In this document: positions 1 to 6,810 of the stretch, piece after piece | How positions within the stretch are numbered: position 1 is the first letter of the stretch | Layout of the letters: each line of letters starts with the position of its first letter | Assembly: GCA_002448555.1 (NCBI GenBank) | Contig: DJYV01000100.1 | Coordinates: forward strand, 1 to 12,157 | Length of the DNA stretch: 12,157 nucleotides | Reading direction: 5' to 3' | From: Flavobacteriales bacterium UBA6969 | GTDB taxonomy: Bacteria; Bacteroidota; Bacteroidia; Flavobacteriales_D; Sanyastnellaceae | Notes under the pieces: model-generated | Database searches by the model: none | Told to the model about the DNA's origin: nothing | The model's input: the letters and a program-made list of their open reading frames with translations, nothing else | Made by a program: the position numbers and the translations under genes

Positions 1-1682
1 AGGCGCTTTGAATAGTCGTTTTTGGGAGGGGCCGGAGCAGCGTTTGATTCGGCGGTGGCTTTGTTCGCTTCCCGCGCCTCCTGCGCTCCCCGTTTCTCGT
101 CGGCCGCGGCCAATCGGTACTGGCTGTAATTTCCCGGGAAAAACCGGACTTCGCTTCCGGTACCGAGCACCCAAATGTGTTCCACCAATCGGTCCATGAA
201 GTACCGGTCGTGGCTGACGACGATCAAGCACCCGGGAAAATCGAGGAGGAACTCCTCGAGGATTTGGAGGGTGTAAATGTCGAGGTCGTTCGTAGGCTCG
301 TCGAGGATGAGGAAATTGGGGTTGGCCATCAACACCTGCAGGAGGTGCAGGCGCTTTCGCTCGCCTCCGCTCAGCGTTGAGATTAATTGATGGTGGGTGG
401 AGCGGGGGAACAGGAACCGTTCCAACAGTTGCGCTGCCGTGATTTTTTGGCCCTTTTCTAAGGGCATGAATTCGGCAATTTCGTAGACTGCTTCGATGAT
501 GCGCTGGCCTTCCGGGAATTGAGCGCCGGATTGGTGGTAGTGGCCAAAAACGACGGTTTCACCCACAACAACTTTTCCGCGGGTGGGCTCATCGCCCTGG
601 GTGATGAGGTCAAGCAGGGTGGACTTGCCCGAACCGTTGCGGCCGACAATGCCGATGCGTTCGCCGCGCTTGAAGTGGTGGGTCAGGTTTTCGAATAGCA
701 GGTCGCCATCAAAACCGTGGGCCACTTTGTGCAATTCGATGATTTTTCCCCCGAGGCGGTGGGGGTTCAAGCGCAAGGCCATGTCGTCTTCCTCCAACCG
801 CTTCTTGGCCGCTTTCTTGATTTCGTAAAACCGTTCGATCCGCGATTTGGATTTGCCGGTTCGCGCCGATGGGGTGGACCGCATCCATTCGAGTTCGCGC
901 TTAAAAATGCCCCGTGCCTTGGTGCGATTGGCCAATGCGTTCTCCTTGCGCTCCTCTCTTTTTTCCAAGTAATAGCTGTAATTACCCTTGTACTTGTATA
1001 GGGTCTGATCGTCCAATTCGAGAATGGTATCGCACACGTTTTCCAGGAAATAGCGATCGTGCGTAATCATCAAAATGGTCATCTTCGACTGGGCGAGGTA
1101 GCGCTCGAGCCATTGGATCATGTCGAGGTCTAAGTGGTTGGTCGGCTCGTCCAAGAATAAGATGTCGGGCTCTTCAATCAGGACACGCGCCAAAGCAATC
1201 CGCCGCCGCTCGCCGCCGCTCAGTGTGGCCATGGTGCGGCTGAGGTTGTGGAGGTTCAACCGTCCCAACACCTCTTTCGCACGCGCCTCGAAGTCCCATG
1301 CGTTGTGCAGGTCCATGCCTTCGTAGGCCGCTTGCAAGGCCTCGTCATCGTCCCCGTCAGCGGCAGCTGTATAAATGCGCATGGCCTTTACGGCCGCCAT
1401 GTCGCTTGCGTAGAGGTGGTCCAAAATGGTCTGCTGGCCGTCGTAGTCCGGATCTTGAGGCAGGTAACTCCACTGGGTTCCCGCATCCATACTGATGCGC
1501 CCGTCATCCACTGGTTCAACCCCGCAGATACCGTTGAGCAGGGTGGTTTTTCCGGTGCCGTTTTTGGCGACGATGGCGCATTTTTGGCCACGAGACAGAC
1601 CGAATGTCAACCCTTCGAAGAGCAGCCGCTCGCCGTAGCGCTTGGAAAGGTTTTCTGCGGAAAAAACATTGATGGCGGCCAT
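1..1682 (-). CDS. ABC-F family ATPase, Uup-like (C-terminus cut by window edge)
   Basis: ABC-F proteins are soluble twin-ATPase proteins that act on the ribosome rather than in transport; Uup-type members are linked to translation and ribosome assembly. About 560 residues are visible. The first ATPase has a Walker A (AKNGTGKTT, about 39-47, with Ala where most ABC proteins have Gly), an LSGGE signature at 154-158 and Walker B LFLDEPTNHLD from about 175. A charged linker follows, with ELEWM near 263 and the basic stretch RTGKSKSRI near 273, matching the tRNA-facing linker of Uup-type proteins. The second ATPase has GRNGSGKS at 347-354, LSGGE at 437-441 and LILDEPTNDLD. There are no membrane segments. 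An Ala/Pro-rich tail runs off the left edge, where Uup proteins carry a C-terminal coiled coil, so the gene is incomplete. The ATG at 1680-1682 is the natural start, and a TAnnTT-type box lies four bases upstream. The gene diverges from the acetyltransferase gene. Family assignment is firm; the Uup subtype is likely. Confidence 0.95.
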   Translation of the reverse strand, partial: MAAINVFSAENLSKRYGERLLFEGLTFGLSRGQKCAIVAKNGTGKTTLLNGICGVEPVDDGRISMDAGTQWSYLPQDPDYDGQQTILDHLYASDMAAVKAMRIYTAAADGDDDEALQAAYEGMDLHNAWDFEARAKEVLGRLNLHNLSRTMATLSGGERRRIALARVLIEEPDILFLDEPTNHLDLDMIQWLERYLAQSKMTILMITHDRYFLENVCDTILELDDQTLYKYKGNYSYYLEKREERKENALANRTKARGIFKRELEWMRSTPSARTGKSKSRIERFYEIKKAAKKRLEEDDMALRLNPHRLGGKIIELHKVAHGFDGDLLFENLTHHFKRGERIGIVGRNGSGKSTLLDLITQGDEPTRGKVVVGETVVFGHYHQSGAQFPEGQRIIEAVYEIAEFMPLEKGQKITAAQLLERFLFPRSTHHQLISTLSGGERKRLHLLQVLMANPNFLILDEPTNDLDIYTLQILEEFLLDFPGCLIVVSHDRYFMDRLVEHIWVLGTGSEVRFFPGNYSQYRLAAADEKRGAQEAREANKATAESNAAPAPPKNDYSKR

Positions 1683-1686
1683 GGTG

Positions 1687-1694
1687 CGAAAGTA
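1687..1694 (-). promoter_or_regulatory. Possible -7 box of the ABC-F gene
   Basis: On the minus strand this reads TACTTTCG, five of six matches to the Bacteroidota -7 consensus TAnnTTTG, and it ends four bases before the ABC-F start codon. No clear -33 TTTG/TTG is seen at the expected distance. If functional, the transcript would begin at or next to the ATG. Confidence 0.35.
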
Positions 1695-1741
1695 CGCCGA
1701 GCCTCGGGGTTTTCACGGCCATTCGCATTGTAAATTGCGCC

Positions 1742-2737
1742 GTGCTTTGGTCGGAAAAACCATTCCAAGAATTGACCGGCGGCGAGGTATTCTCGCTGAT
1801 GCGATTGCGCTCTGAAGTATTCGTGGTGGAGCAAAACTGCGTATACCTGGACCTCGATGACAAGGACGCGCTGTCAATTCATTTGTTCGCCTGCGAAGAG
1901 GAGGCTGCTCCCGGAGCAGCGGCCCGAGCCGTAGTCCGGTTGGTGCCGCCTGGCGTGTCCTATGACGAGCCGAGCATCGGCCGCGTGGCCATCGATTTGG
2001 CATCACGGGGCTCGGGATTGGGTGAGGAATTGATGACGCGCGCCATTCGTGCATGCTATCGCACATGGCCGGGCTGCGGCATTCGGATTTCTGCACAGCA
2101 GTACCTCATTGTCTTTTATGAACGGTTGGGCTTTTCCACCGTGGGCGAAGGCTACCTCGAGGACGACATACCGCACATTCAGATGTTCCGCCCTTGGGAC
2201 GGTTTGGCCGCTTGGCAATCTCGTCACGAAGCCATGGTTCATGCGTTCGCCGACCACTTGCGCGCCCTCCCTGCGAATGCCTTGCAAGGGACCAAGTCCC
2301 AATGGGGCGGCCTGCAGGTCTTGGAGCATTTGATGCGCTCGGAGCACGGCACGTGGTCCTACTTAGCCAAAAAAGGACAAGCAGATCCTGACAATTTGCC
2401 GGCGTGCGATATGCATTCCGATGCCCGGGGCCTCGAACTGGTTCGCGCTTTGGAATCGGATGCGCGTTGGAAAGACCCCACACCCGGTAGCCTGTTGTCT
2501 CCTGCACCCGGAAGCCATGTGGATGTGGAACAAGCGGTTGCGGACTGGTTGAAGGGAATTGCTGAAGGGTACAATCAGCTGAGCGCAGTCTACGCTTCGC
2601 AAGCATGGTGGAAGGTTCAAGTCTTCAAGCATCCCATCGCGGGGAGGCTCGGATTGACGGATACCTTGGCATTTGGAGTGGCCCACGTCCGCCACCACTT
2701 GCATCAGTTGAAGCGCATCGCAGAATCCGCGCCATGA
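1742..2737 (+). CDS. ElaA-like GNAT acetyltransferase fused to a DinB-like domain
   Basis: A 331-residue, two-part protein. Residues 1-150 follow the ElaA family of GNAT acetyltransferases: RLRSEVFVVEQNC (21-33), IGRVAID (79-85), the acetyl-CoA-binding turn RGSGLGEEL (89-97), FYERLGF (125-131) and the family ending EDDIPHIQM (140-148). Stand-alone ElaA proteins are about 150 residues and would stop there. Residues 155-331 instead look like a DinB/YfiT-type four-helix domain: WGGLQVLEHLMRSEHGTW near 188-205, then HVRHHLHQLKRI at 315-326. Candidate metal ligands are H196, H315 and H319, in the usual H...HxxxH arrangement. GNAT substrates and DinB reactions vary widely, so no substrate can be named. 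The start is GTG; it gives the expected ElaA N-terminus, and no ATG upstream in frame serves better. The stop overlaps the next gene's start by four bases, suggesting coupled translation. Domain calls are by motif recognition; the fusion itself is read directly from one open frame. Confidence 0.9.
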   Translation: MLWSEKPFQELTGGEVFSLMRLRSEVFVVEQNCVYLDLDDKDALSIHLFACEEEAAPGAAARAVVRLVPPGVSYDEPSIGRVAIDLASRGSGLGEELMTRAIRACYRTWPGCGIRISAQQYLIVFYERLGFSTVGEGYLEDDIPHIQMFRPWDGLAAWQSRHEAMVHAFADHLRALPANALQGTKSQWGGLQVLEHLMRSEHGTWSYLAKKGQADPDNLPACDMHSDARGLELVRALESDARWKDPTPGSLLSPAPGSHVDVEQAVADWLKGIAEGYNQLSAVYASQAWWKVQVFKHPIAGRLGLTDTLAFGVAHVRHHLHQLKRIAESAP

Positions 2738-3771
2738 TTTCCGTTGTGATCCCATGTTTGAATGAGGTGGAGTTCATTGACGCCACCTTGGAAAGCTTGT
2801 TGAGGCAAGAACCACCGGGAGTGGATTGGGAGGTTATTGTGGCCGATGGAGGGAGTACAGACGGCACCCGCGAGAAGCTCGAAAGTTGGAGCAAACGCCA
2901 TCCGGTCATCCGTTGGATTGAAAACCCCAAACGCACGACTCCGTATGCGCTCAACGAAGGCATTGAAGCGGCAAAAGGTGATGTGGTCATCATCTTGGGG
3001 GCGCATGCTGAGGTCAGCCGTGATTGGTTGTTGCGCAATCACCAATTGCTGCTTACCCATCCGGAGTCGGGATGTGTCGGCGGAGTGGTGGAACAGGTCC
3101 ACGGATCCAAGGTTTCGCAGCGCATTGGGTCGGCGATGAGTACCCCGTTTGGAGTGGGGGATGCAAAGTTTAGGACGGGAGGAAGTGCCGGACACGTTGA
3201 CACCGTGGCATTTGGAGCCTACCGCCGGGATGCCCTCGAGGAAATTGGTTTGTTCGATGTGGCGTTGTCACGCAACCAAGACGATGAATTGAATTACCGC
3301 TTGCTGAAGTCCGGATGGCGCATATGGTTCGATCCGCGTATTTCCAGCCAATACCATGTTCGATCGACCTACCGAAACCTCGTTCGGCAGTACTATCAAT
3401 ATGGTTATTGGAAAGTCTTTGTCAACCTAAAGCACCGCACCATCACCACGTGGCGCCAAACGGTTCCCGCACTCTTTCTGTTGGTGTTGTTGGGAGCGGG
3501 TGCCTGCTGGATGGCGGAAGCTATGGGCCATTGGAACGACATGTGGAATGGTTTTGGAGCGTCCATCTTCGTCTCCTCGCTCTTTCTTTGGCTCGTTTTG
3601 GGTGCAGGGTCTGCCATTGCCTCAGCTGGATCTTACCGTGACGTGCCGGGCGTCATCTGGGCCTATGCGATGATCCATGCCGGTTACGGCCTTGGGTATT
3701 GGAAGGGCATCTTGGATTTTATGGTTTTGCGGCGCTCACCAAGCGCTGACCACGCTGAACTCACACGATAA
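2734..3771 (+). CDS. Family 2 glycosyltransferase, ExoA-like, membrane-anchored
   Basis: Transfers a sugar from an activated nucleotide donor, most likely onto a lipid-linked glycan at the cytoplasmic face of the inner membrane. The 345-residue protein has a GT-A fold signature: MISVVIPCLNE at the N-terminus, DGGSTDGT at 38-45, GAHAE at 89-93 in the place of the metal-binding DXD region, and NQDDELNYRL at 181-190 carrying the likely catalytic acid. GRIWFDP-like and HVRSTYRNLVRQYYQYGYWK segments follow as in ExoA-type succinoglycan transferases. The C-terminal third holds hydrophobic segments at about 244-266, 275-298 and 304-328. The ATG at 2734 is chosen because it overlaps the upstream stop (ATGA) and begins exactly at the conserved strand; an earlier in-frame ATG at 2605 would add 43 residues translated from an alternate frame of the preceding gene. 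It is followed by a polymerase/ligase gene with a one-base overlap, consistent with exopolysaccharide or O-antigen work. Donor and acceptor are unknown. Confidence 0.92.
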   Translation: MISVVIPCLNEVEFIDATLESLLRQEPPGVDWEVIVADGGSTDGTREKLESWSKRHPVIRWIENPKRTTPYALNEGIEAAKGDVVIILGAHAEVSRDWLLRNHQLLLTHPESGCVGGVVEQVHGSKVSQRIGSAMSTPFGVGDAKFRTGGSAGHVDTVAFGAYRRDALEEIGLFDVALSRNQDDELNYRLLKSGWRIWFDPRISSQYHVRSTYRNLVRQYYQYGYWKVFVNLKHRTITTWRQTVPALFLLVLLGAGACWMAEAMGHWNDMWNGFGASIFVSSLFLWLVLGAGSAIASAGSYRDVPGVIWAYAMIHAGYGLGYWKGILDFMVLRRSPSADHAELTR

Positions 3772-5018
3772 TGCGCAGTTTCAACAAAGCACTTCAAGCG
3801 ATGCCGGCGACCGTAGCACTCTTCATGGTGCTCAACCCGCGTTGGAGTACGCTCCCCCTTGCGGTATGGTTTTTACTTGCTGTCGCCTATGAAGCCGCTC
3901 GCTTATTCAATGCACCGCCAGCGGCCGATCGAGTGGTTTTACCGCGTGCATTCCGGTGGTTCGCCGGTGGAAGTGTTTTGATGTACTTCCTGATGGCCGT
4001 GGGCCTCAGCTGGACTGAAAACATGGCCGCTGGATGGTTCGCCCTGGAAGTGAAATTCAGTTTGCTGCTAATCCCTCTGTTGATGCTGCACCATTGGCAT
4101 CGTCAAGGCGCAAAAGGATTGAATGCTGTGCCTATGGCGCTCGTAGCGGGACTTTTGATGTTCATGGGCTGGCGACTCGTGTTGGCGAGCGTGAGTGGCG
4201 ATGCGGAATTGTGGCGTTACGATGGGTTGGCTGGACCGTTTCACCCGACATACATGGGGATGTACCTGGTTCTTATGCCGTTGCTGCTGCGTGAAAAATC
4301 AAAGTGGTATAATCTGGCATTGGTCGTCACAGGTGTTTTTGTAGGCTTATTGGCATCGAAAGCGGCTTGGATCGTGGCGGGCTTGGTATGGGGTTGCTTG
4401 TTGGTGATGCATGGGAAACGTCGCGGCTTTCGTGCGTGGGGAATCGGGATGGCGCTCGTTGGCATGTGCCTCGGCGGGTGGTTGGGCGATGGTGGGCGAT
4501 TAAATGAATTTACGGGGTACGTATCTGCTGAATTGGTTTCAACCCAGGTGGACAGCCCGGGCAGGGCAGCGGACTCCCCTCAATCGAACCAGCCAACGGT
4601 CAAAGTGGGTTCTTCGGCGGGACGCATGCAAGCTTGGAACGCTTCACTTGAGGTGCTCGAGGCAGCGCCATTCGGCGTGGGAACGGGGGACGTTACGGAC
4701 GCCTTGTGCGAAGTGTATGCGGAATCGAACAGCCAATATGCCCTCGAGAAGCGAATGAATCCCCACAGTACTTGGCTCCAACTCGCTGTGAGCCACGGGT
4801 GGATTGGATTGCTGCTGATACTGTTGTGGTGGTTTGGTACTGTAGCATGGGCATTCCGTGTTCAAAATGCCCTGCTCTTGACATGGTCCATAGCCTGGGT
4901 TTTGAACGGAACCATTGAAAGCTTGCTAGAATTGCAGCAGGGTGTTGTACCCACCATCCTATTGTGTTGCGTTTTCGCACTAAGTAGTTCGCGCGCGCTG
5001 GAAGCGAAAGCCAATTAA
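3771..5018 (+). CDS. O-antigen ligase / polymerase-like membrane protein (WaaL/Wzy_C type)
   Basis: A 415-residue polytopic inner-membrane protein with roughly ten or more hydrophobic segments, resembling enzymes that ligate or polymerise undecaprenyl-linked glycans in the periplasm. Marks of the family are HPTYMGMYL at 158-166, the large hydrophilic loop about 240-335, SAGRMQAW near 282-289, PFGVGTGD at 300-307, NPHSTWLQLAVSHG at 330-343, and ESLLELQQG near 383-391 in the last membrane region. The conserved Arg and His of the loop (R285, H332) are candidates for the catalytic residues, by analogy with WaaL. The start overlaps the glycosyltransferase stop by one base (TAATG), so the two are probably translated from one message. 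It converges on pyrG, the stop codons lying within one inverted repeat. Ligase and polymerase cannot be separated from sequence alone, and no other polysaccharide genes are in view. Confidence 0.85.
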   Translation: MRSFNKALQAMPATVALFMVLNPRWSTLPLAVWFLLAVAYEAARLFNAPPAADRVVLPRAFRWFAGGSVLMYFLMAVGLSWTENMAAGWFALEVKFSLLLIPLLMLHHWHRQGAKGLNAVPMALVAGLLMFMGWRLVLASVSGDAELWRYDGLAGPFHPTYMGMYLVLMPLLLREKSKWYNLALVVTGVFVGLLASKAAWIVAGLVWGCLLVMHGKRRGFRAWGIGMALVGMCLGGWLGDGGRLNEFTGYVSAELVSTQVDSPGRAADSPQSNQPTVKVGSSAGRMQAWNASLEVLEAAPFGVGTGDVTDALCEVYAESNSQYALEKRMNPHSTWLQLAVSHGWIGLLLILLWWFGTVAWAFRVQNALLLTWSIAWVLNGTIESLLELQQGVVPTILLCCVFALSSSRALEAKAN

Positions 5019-5026
5019 GAATTGGC
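5010..5026. repeat. Perfect 7-3-7 inverted repeat covering two convergent stop codons
   Basis: The sequence GCCAATTAAGAATTGGC forms seven perfect pairs around a 3-base loop. It contains the TAA of the ligase gene (5016-5018) and the TAA of pyrG (5015-5017, minus). No T-run follows on either strand, so it is not a standard intrinsic terminator, but it could form a short hairpin at the 3' end of both messages. Confidence 0.55.
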
Positions 5027-6715
5027 GGCCGTTTGACCCACTGCCGGCGTTTTGGTGTCGCCGTGTCCATTTTTTGCGGCCTTTACGAACACGGTGAACA
5101 AAGGATGTGGCGTTTCCACAGTACTCGCGTACTCCGGGTGGAATTGTGAAGCCACGAAAAACGGGTGGTCGGGGATTTCCACGATTTCCACCAGTCCCGA
5201 ATCGGGATTTTTGCCGGTGGCAACCATGCCCAGCGATTCGAATTGCTCGAGGTAAGCGTTGTTGAATTCGTAGCGGTGCCGGTGGCGTTCTTCAATGGTC
5301 GCTGAATCGTACGCGTTGTAGGCGTGGCTTCCTGGTGTTAAATCGCACGGATAGGCCCCTAATCGCATGGTTCCGCCCATGTTTTGGATGCTCTTCTGCT
5401 CCGCCATCAAATCGATGACGGGATCGGGGGTGTACTCCTTGATTTCGGTTGAGTGTGCGTCGGTCAATCCGATTACGTTGCGTGCAAATTCGACTACCGC
5501 GCATTGCATGCCCAAGCATATTCCAAAGAAAGGAACCCCCTTGGTACGCGCGTACTGGATGGTTTCGATTTTGCCATCGACACCCCTCGAGCCAAATCCG
5601 GGCGCAACGATGATGCCATCGAGGCCGACCAACTTTTCTGCTGCGCTGTTGGTTGTAATGGATTCGCTGTGAATCCAATCTACTTGCACATCGACCTCTT
5701 GGTGGGCGCCCGCATGAATGAGCGCTTCCGCGATGGATTTGTAGCTGTCTTTCAGCTCCACGTATTTGCCCACTAATCCCACCTTTACGGTTGATTTTGG
5801 ATGCTTGTATTGCGTGAGGAATTTCTTCCAAGATGCCAAGTCTGGTCCTTGATCGGCAGCGGCCATGCCCAATTTTTCGAGCACCACTTGATCCAAGCGT
5901 TCTTCCATCATCAGCAACGGCACGTCATAGATGGTTTCCGCATCGATGCTCTGGATGACCGCGCTGGGAGCGACGTTGCAGAAGCGCGCCACTTTGCTGC
6001 GCACCGCGTCGGTGAGTTCGTGTTCCGTTCGGCACACCAGGATGTCCGGCTGTACACCGAATTCCAGCAGTTGCTTGACGGAGTGTTGGGTGGGCTTGGT
6101 CTTCAGTTCACCGGCTGCCGCCAAGTAGGGGATAAGGGTCAAGTGCACCACTAAGGTCTCCTCGGGGCATTCCCACTTCATCTGACGCACCGCCTCGATG
6201 TAGGGCAGGGACTCAATGTCGCCGACCGTTCCCCCTATTTCCGTTATGACGAAGTCATAATTCGATTCGGCGCCCAGGATCTGAACGCAGCGCTTGATTT
6301 CATCCGTGATGTGCGGAATAATCTGCACGGTCTTGCCCAGGTACTCGCCTCGGCGTTCTTTGTCAATGACCGACTGGTAAATCCGCCCCGTGGTGATGTT
6401 GTTGGCCTGGGTAGTCTGGACGTCCAAGAACCGCTCGTAGTGTCCCAAGTCCAAATCGGTTTCAGCCCCATCAACCGTGACGTAGCACTCTCCGTGTTCG
6501 TATGGGTTCAGCGTGCCAGGATCGACATTGATATAGGGGTCGAGCTTCTGAATGGTCACCGAATGACCGCGAGCCTGAAGTAGCTTGGCCAAAGAGGCGC
6601 TGACAATCCCCTTGCCCAAGCTTGAGCTCACACCACCGGTGACAAAAATGTAGCGGCTATTGCGCACTGTTTCCGGTCGCGAAGCGGTGGTGTCAGAAGG
6701 GTTGTTTTGAGGCAT
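5015..6715 (-). CDS. pyrG: CTP synthase
   Basis: Converts UTP, ATP and glutamine to CTP, the last step of pyrimidine nucleotide synthesis; a cytosolic enzyme, usually a tetramer. The 566-residue protein shows both domains. The synthetase domain starts at about residue 22 (YIFVTGG), with SSLGKGI at 31-37, KLDPYINVDPGT near 58-68 and EIGGTVGDIES near 159-169. The class I glutaminase domain has GFGSRG at 373-378, the nucleophile Cys400 in GICLGMQ, and His526/Glu528 in QFHPE. Length is slightly above the usual 535-545 because of a polar N-terminal extension of about 20 residues. The ATG at 6713-6715 is preferred: the frame stays open up to 6781, but a TAACTTTG promoter box lies at 6739-6746, so the longer start would be upstream of transcription. 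An inverted repeat sits in the short leader. It overlaps the convergent ligase gene by four bases. Identification is very secure. Confidence 0.98.
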   Translation of the reverse strand: MPQNNPSDTTASRPETVRNSRYIFVTGGVSSSLGKGIVSASLAKLLQARGHSVTIQKLDPYINVDPGTLNPYEHGECYVTVDGAETDLDLGHYERFLDVQTTQANNITTGRIYQSVIDKERRGEYLGKTVQIIPHITDEIKRCVQILGAESNYDFVITEIGGTVGDIESLPYIEAVRQMKWECPEETLVVHLTLIPYLAAAGELKTKPTQHSVKQLLEFGVQPDILVCRTEHELTDAVRSKVARFCNVAPSAVIQSIDAETIYDVPLLMMEERLDQVVLEKLGMAAADQGPDLASWKKFLTQYKHPKSTVKVGLVGKYVELKDSYKSIAEALIHAGAHQEVDVQVDWIHSESITTNSAAEKLVGLDGIIVAPGFGSRGVDGKIETIQYARTKGVPFFGICLGMQCAVVEFARNVIGLTDAHSTEIKEYTPDPVIDLMAEQKSIQNMGGTMRLGAYPCDLTPGSHAYNAYDSATIEERHRHRYEFNNAYLEQFESLGMVATGKNPDSGLVEIVEIPDHPFFVASQFHPEYASTVETPHPLFTVFVKAAKNGHGDTKTPAVGQTAANS

Positions 6716-6718
6716 CGT

Positions 6719-6735
6719 CCCGTATATGATACGGG
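6719..6735 (-). promoter_or_regulatory. pyrG: Perfect inverted repeat in the pyrG leader (hairpin or operator)
   Basis: On the minus strand it reads CCCGTAT-CAT-ATACGGG, a perfect seven-base-pair inverted repeat with a 3-base loop. It begins three bases after the -7 box and ends three bases before the pyrG ATG. As RNA it would put a hairpin directly against the start codon; as DNA it would be a 17-base palindrome at the transcription start. Its function is inferred from position only. Confidence 0.6.
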
Positions 6736-6738
6736 ATT

Positions 6739-6768
6739 CAAAGTTAGGGAGAAATAACAGGCGCGAAA
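6739..6768 (-). promoter_or_regulatory. pyrG: pyrG promoter, Bacteroidota type
   Basis: On the minus strand, TTTC (6765-6768) is followed after 18 bases by TAACTTTG (6739-6746), an exact match to the -7 consensus TAnnTTTG used by the main sigma factor of Bacteroidota. It ends 23 bases before the pyrG ATG. The predicted start of transcription falls at about 6734-6737, next to the CCC of the leader repeat. Confidence 0.7.
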
Positions 6769-6810
6769 CGGCTGTGAACAACTTTTGGGCTCACGCGAAT
6801 TTCGGAGTGC

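Noticed and set aside
1201..1220. Tandem copy of CGCCGCCGCT
   Set aside because: It encodes the LSGGERRR signature region of the ABC-F protein; codon repetition explains it.
2605..2733. Earlier in-frame ATG for the glycosyltransferase
   Set aside because: It would lie within the DinB-like domain in another frame; the ATG at 2734 begins exactly at the conserved first strand and overlaps the previous stop.
1742..5018. A defence or toxin-antitoxin system
   Set aside because: No nuclease, toxin or paired small gene is present; the genes fit acetyltransferase and glycan functions.
6716..6781. Upstream in-frame start for pyrG adding 22 residues
   Set aside because: The extension would be translated from the promoter region: TAACTTTG lies at 6739-6746, and the added residues are not part of the CTP synthase family.
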